Source: Nymphaea colorata
Lineage: Eukaryota; Streptophyta; Magnoliopsida; Nymphaeales; Nymphaeaceae
DNA: 64,000 nucleotides
Assembly: GCF_008831285.2 (NCBI RefSeq)
Contig: NC_045143.1
Span: forward strand, 186,001 to 250,000
Direction of reading: 5' to 3'
Of this stretch, positions 61,027-64,000 are shown piece after piece. How positions within the stretch are numbered: the first letter of the stretch is position 1; each line of letters begins with the position of its first letter. The notes beneath the pieces are model-generated. The model was given only the letters and a program-made list of their open reading frames with translations, searched no databases and had not been told where the DNA came from. The position numbers were made by a program, and so were the translations under genes.

Positions 61027-61194
61027 GTAGTTGCATCGGTGACTTAAAAAAAAGTTCAGAGGAAGAGACTGTGTAGGCAAGGTGTCTTCCCGTCCGCTCC
61101 GAGAAGTCGACCAAATTGGCATTAAGCCAGAAATTTTTCATGCCAGAGGCCGAATCATAGTTTCAAAAGTTTAACAGAAGCTGAAATATAACTT

Positions 61195-61263
61195 TTTAAA
61201 ATTTTTATATAAGATAAATGAAATTTTAGGAAGGGAGGAGGACCCCCCCTGACTCCGCCCCTA
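61195..61263. mobile_element. hAT-like transposon end relic
   Basis: On the minus strand from 61263 the text reads TAGGGGCGGAGTCAGGGGGG, the same terminal type as at 43257 and 47595. It lies just downstream of the telomere-binding fragment. No partner end or target duplication was found. Confidence 0.5.
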
Positions 61264-61884
61264 CATACCAAGACATGGTCATCAAGTTGGTGAGGGCCAG
61301 GGGTTTCCCCATTGACAAGGCACGATGATGATCGCTGGTGTTAGATTTGGAAAGGAACACTAATCAACGGGGAAAAAGTGGACCTATTAATTTTGTTGTG
61401 GTCTTGTTCAAGGAAATAGAATCAAAGTGATTACAGAATTTAGTTTTGTTCCATTTCTAGATGTGGGTGGTGGCTTCCCTTGTCTTCTTGCAAGAAAGTC
61501 AGGTAGGTTTTGGTAATTTTCCTCTCAAATAATTGGGTGACCAAACTCCCCACATCCCCATCTCCTTCCTCCCCTCATCCTTAGGAGCAAGTGGGCCTGT
61601 TGGATCTATTTGCTTACCTTACCACCACCTTTTTATGTGGCTTGTATGAAGTTGGAGCCCTAACCTCCTTTATGGGATGCTTTGATTAGTTTACTCATTT
61701 GGGGAGTGACCAATGCTATCATTTTCCTTTACTTTTTATTTGTTTTACACCCTACTGATGCGGGTATCTATAATAGGTCAAGTAGCAGTCAGGATATATA
61801 GAGCATGAAAGAAAGGTTAAACCCATATATATGAATGAGAGAGAGAGAGAGCTCATAGGCATGGCTTGACTGGAATAGAGAGAA
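61264..61884. other. Spacer with no recognised feature
   Basis: No recognisable gene. A GA tract lies at 61837-61852. Confidence 0.4.
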
Positions 61885-62275
61885 GTTGAGAGTTCTATCC
61901 TGCGATAGTCTCTTGGCATAATCTGGTAGCTTTAATTTAATTTGCATCCAAATTTCACTTAAATCCAAGAGATGAACGTTAGCCCATGTTTGAAAAAGGA
62001 ACCACAGACCAACCCCTGTCCTTGGGCACACTGCTTACTAGGAGGTTGGTGAATCCAATCCTTTTTCTTCTTGTTTTGTAAAGAGGTTCGAATGTGTGAA
62101 TTCTGAAGCGCCACTCATCGCGCATTCAAGTTTTCAACCATGCATGCGCACACCGATGCGGACATGAAAATGCTGGTGAATAAGTTGATTAATTAGCAAA
62201 GGTATGTTATAATAGTCATCATCACCAAGAGATGCTATCCAAATTCATATAGTTTAATATGCCTCAATGGATTTA
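61885..62275. repeat. Block X fragment (3' part)
   Basis: 'Gttgagagttctatcctgcg' to 'tatgcctcaatggattta' matches 6147-6495 and 12346-12735 in the same orientation. It keeps segments seen only in copy 2 ('gacatgaaaatgctggtgaa'). Confidence 0.75.
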
Positions 62276-62551
62276 TGGCCCAATTGGCGAGCGGCGGAAG
62301 GATGGACGAATATCACAACCGTCCTGAAGATAGTGTTGTGCCACCTCCTAAGGATCTTAATCCCTGCTACGATTCTCCAAAGAGTAAGAAGAGTAAAAAG
62401 CACCCAATATCCATAGTAGATTTTGTGTTTTTGAAAGTTTGTTTCTTCGCTTTGGAACTAATTGTTGTTCTCCTGCCAAAACTTGCACGAAGGCATCGAC
62501 AAGTGTGACCCTTGAGAATTGTCCAATGCGAGTCCGAATCCAACCTGATAT
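62276..62551. other. Flank with an unassigned open frame
   Basis: An open frame from 62275 to 62508 (MAQLASGGRMDEYHNRPEDS...) continues from the end of block X. A similar but shifted text follows the X tail at 40137. I do not recognise the protein and the two copies do not keep a common frame, so no gene is called. Confidence 0.3.
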
Positions 62552-63513
62552 TAGGGGTGGGTATCGGGCCAGGCCGGTTACCGGGCCTGTCCACCAAAAA
62601 TCAGGCCCAGCCCGGCCCGTTAATGTTAACTGACGGGTTGGGATGGGCCGGATATCGGGCCTGTCCACCAAAAATCAGGCCCGGGCCCGATTATTGATGG
62701 GCCGGCCCAGGGGTTGAGGGAGAACTCGACGAACCAGGGGAGGCAGAACTTTCGGGAGGGGAGGACGGCAGCGAGGAACCGGCCGGTGGGGTGGGAGGCG
62801 ATCTGGACAGAAACATTTTCTCCAACTAATCATGAACAGAGATTGACCAAGGAAATCAGGGGAATACCAAAACGGAAGAAGCCTCAACAGAGATGATTTT
62901 TCCAACTAATCTTGAACAAGGAAATCAGGGGAACACCAAAAGGTGTAAACAAAGGAGAAGATCAAACTAATTACAACGGCCACAGATCTAAAAATACAAG
63001 CCCAGATCAGGTGAAGGATGAGAAAAAGAAACGATCTGAGAAAAATAGGAAACCCTAGATCGGACGAACGAGAAAAGCAACGAACGAGTTGGAAGACGGC
63101 GAAACCCTAAGAGCGAAATTTACGGCGGCGAGTCCTCGTCCTCTGCCTCTTTCTTGCCGCCTCTGCCCTCCTGCTTCTCCCAACCAGGGAGCTCAGATTC
63201 CCTCTGCGTGATCTCCGTTTCCTTCATCTCGCCCCTCTCCATCCTTGCTTCTCTGCCTCCCTCGATGGAAAAATTGAATTAGGGAGGGGAGTGCGCGTGT
63301 GATCTCCGTTTCCTTCATCTCGCCCCTCTCGATCCTTGCGGCTCTGCCTCCCTCGATGGAAAAATCAAATTAGGGAGGGGAGTGCGTGGGAGGAGTGACG
63401 TAATGGGCCGTCGGGCTGGGCCGGGCTCACTCAAGTTGAGCCCAATAAGAAAATTTCCCGGCCCAAGCCCGGCCCATACCGGGCCGGGCCGGCCACGCCC
63501 GACACCCAGGCAT
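62552..63513. mobile_element. Non-autonomous hAT-like element, 962 bp, GC-rich ends
   Basis: Flanked by ACCTGATAT on both sides (62543-62551 and 63514-63522). The ends are imperfect inverted repeats: TGGGTATCGGGC near the left and TGGGTGTCGGGC, reversed, near the right, followed by many 'cgggccgggccgg' units. An 8-9 bp duplication and this terminal type fit the hAT superfamily. The inside holds no transposase; a direct repeat of about 90 bases ('tgatctccgtttccttcatc' to 'ggaggggagtgcg') is at 63208-63385, and pyrimidine-rich exon-like text at 63120-63240 may be captured host sequence. Confidence 0.75.
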
Positions 63514-63599
63514 ACCTGATATCACTCGAAGCTGAATTATACCTGAATGAATCATGTCAGATTTCATTCCCTAAACCCAAACCTAATTGTATTTATTCA

Positions 63600-64000
63600 T
63601 ACGAAACTCAGAACAAGTAAGGTGACTATAAAAAATCTTGAACTCTGTTAAGATGGAATAATGTGTCAGTTTTCCAAATGATCTGTGTCTTCGAAAAGAT
63701 GGACAATTTGTCACATTTAGCATAAGTGGACTAGGTTTGAGGAGTTCCATGACTTCATCTATTCTATGAACGGACTAGTGGTTTGTTAATGAAATGGTGG
63801 ACACCTTTCAAGACCAAAGGGGATTGGTTAGTTCCTCTTATGCCTAGAAAACCTCGAAACATAACAAGAGATGTCAAGTTTTTACTTTGAAATAGTTTAA
63901 AATTGTCAATTTAACTCATAAACTTAAGTGCTCGTGTTGTGCAAACAATATGTCATTCATTTACCCATAGTACTATACAAGCATTAGGATTCATTTTCGC
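63600..64000 (-). repeat. Block X fragment, reversed
   Basis: 'Gatggacaatttgtcacatt' to the window end ('agcattaggattcattt') is the reverse complement of about 3762-4065. It is the only clearly inverted X copy and is cut by the window edge. Confidence 0.8.

Overview
The window is nuclear DNA of a flowering plant. Evidence: an FDM/IDN2-type RNA-directed DNA methylation gene with spliceosomal introns, a plant SYP1-group syntaxin, Ty1/copia retrotransposon pieces with a tRNA-Met-type primer site, hAT-like DNA transposons, and fragments of plant genes (plastid-type valyl-tRNA ligase, adenine phosphoribosyltransferase, CHR24-like remodeler, kinesin-7, telomere repeat-binding MYB). I cannot fix the lineage. 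Only two loci look intact, and both are on the minus strand at 50.0-57.9 kb; almost everything else is repeats, transposon debris or captured gene fragments.

Layout. 0-3.1 kb: transposon-end relic and unrecognised non-coding DNA. 3.1-14.6 kb: two long direct copies of a repeat block called X here (3113-6570, 8940-12822), two copies of a second block Y (7430-8939, 13719-14640; both carry on elsewhere), a 784-bp hAT-like insertion with a clean empty site in the other X copy, and a 5'-truncated copia element. 15.7-20.2 kb: arm A of a large inverted repeat (block Z), whose ends are FDM gene fragments. 20.2-22.5 kb: AT-rich spacer. 22.5-26.2 kb: intron-bearing fragments of a kinesin-7 gene, a valyl-tRNA ligase gene and a CHR24-like gene, plus a diverged single copy of the building blocks of the following satellite. 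26.7-37.0 kb: a tandem array of a roughly 245-bp monomer with a perfect 10-bp palindromic hairpin, interrupted at 34.7-35.5 kb by the 5' end of one copia element and stopped at 37.0 kb by the 3' two thirds of another (to 40.08 kb). 40.1-43.2 kb: more X/Y pieces. 43.26-47.95 kb: arm B of block Z and the split remains of an FDM paralogue with matching 8-bp target duplications. 50.07-50.98 kb: the syntaxin gene. 52.08-57.91 kb: the intact six-exon FDM gene. 58-64 kb: its leader, a telomere-binding MYB fragment, a 962-bp hAT-like element with a 9-bp duplication, and further pieces of block X.

How the parts relate. The intact FDM gene belongs to the pathway that silences transposons, and the same window holds two broken, mutually inverted copies of parts of that gene embedded in transposon sequence. 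The copies keep introns, so they arose at the DNA level. They could in principle make double-stranded RNA matching the parent gene; this is an inference to be tested by small-RNA data. The kinesin, valyl-tRNA ligase, CHR24, adenine phosphoribosyltransferase and telomere-binding fragments also keep splice sites, pointing to DNA-level gene-fragment capture.
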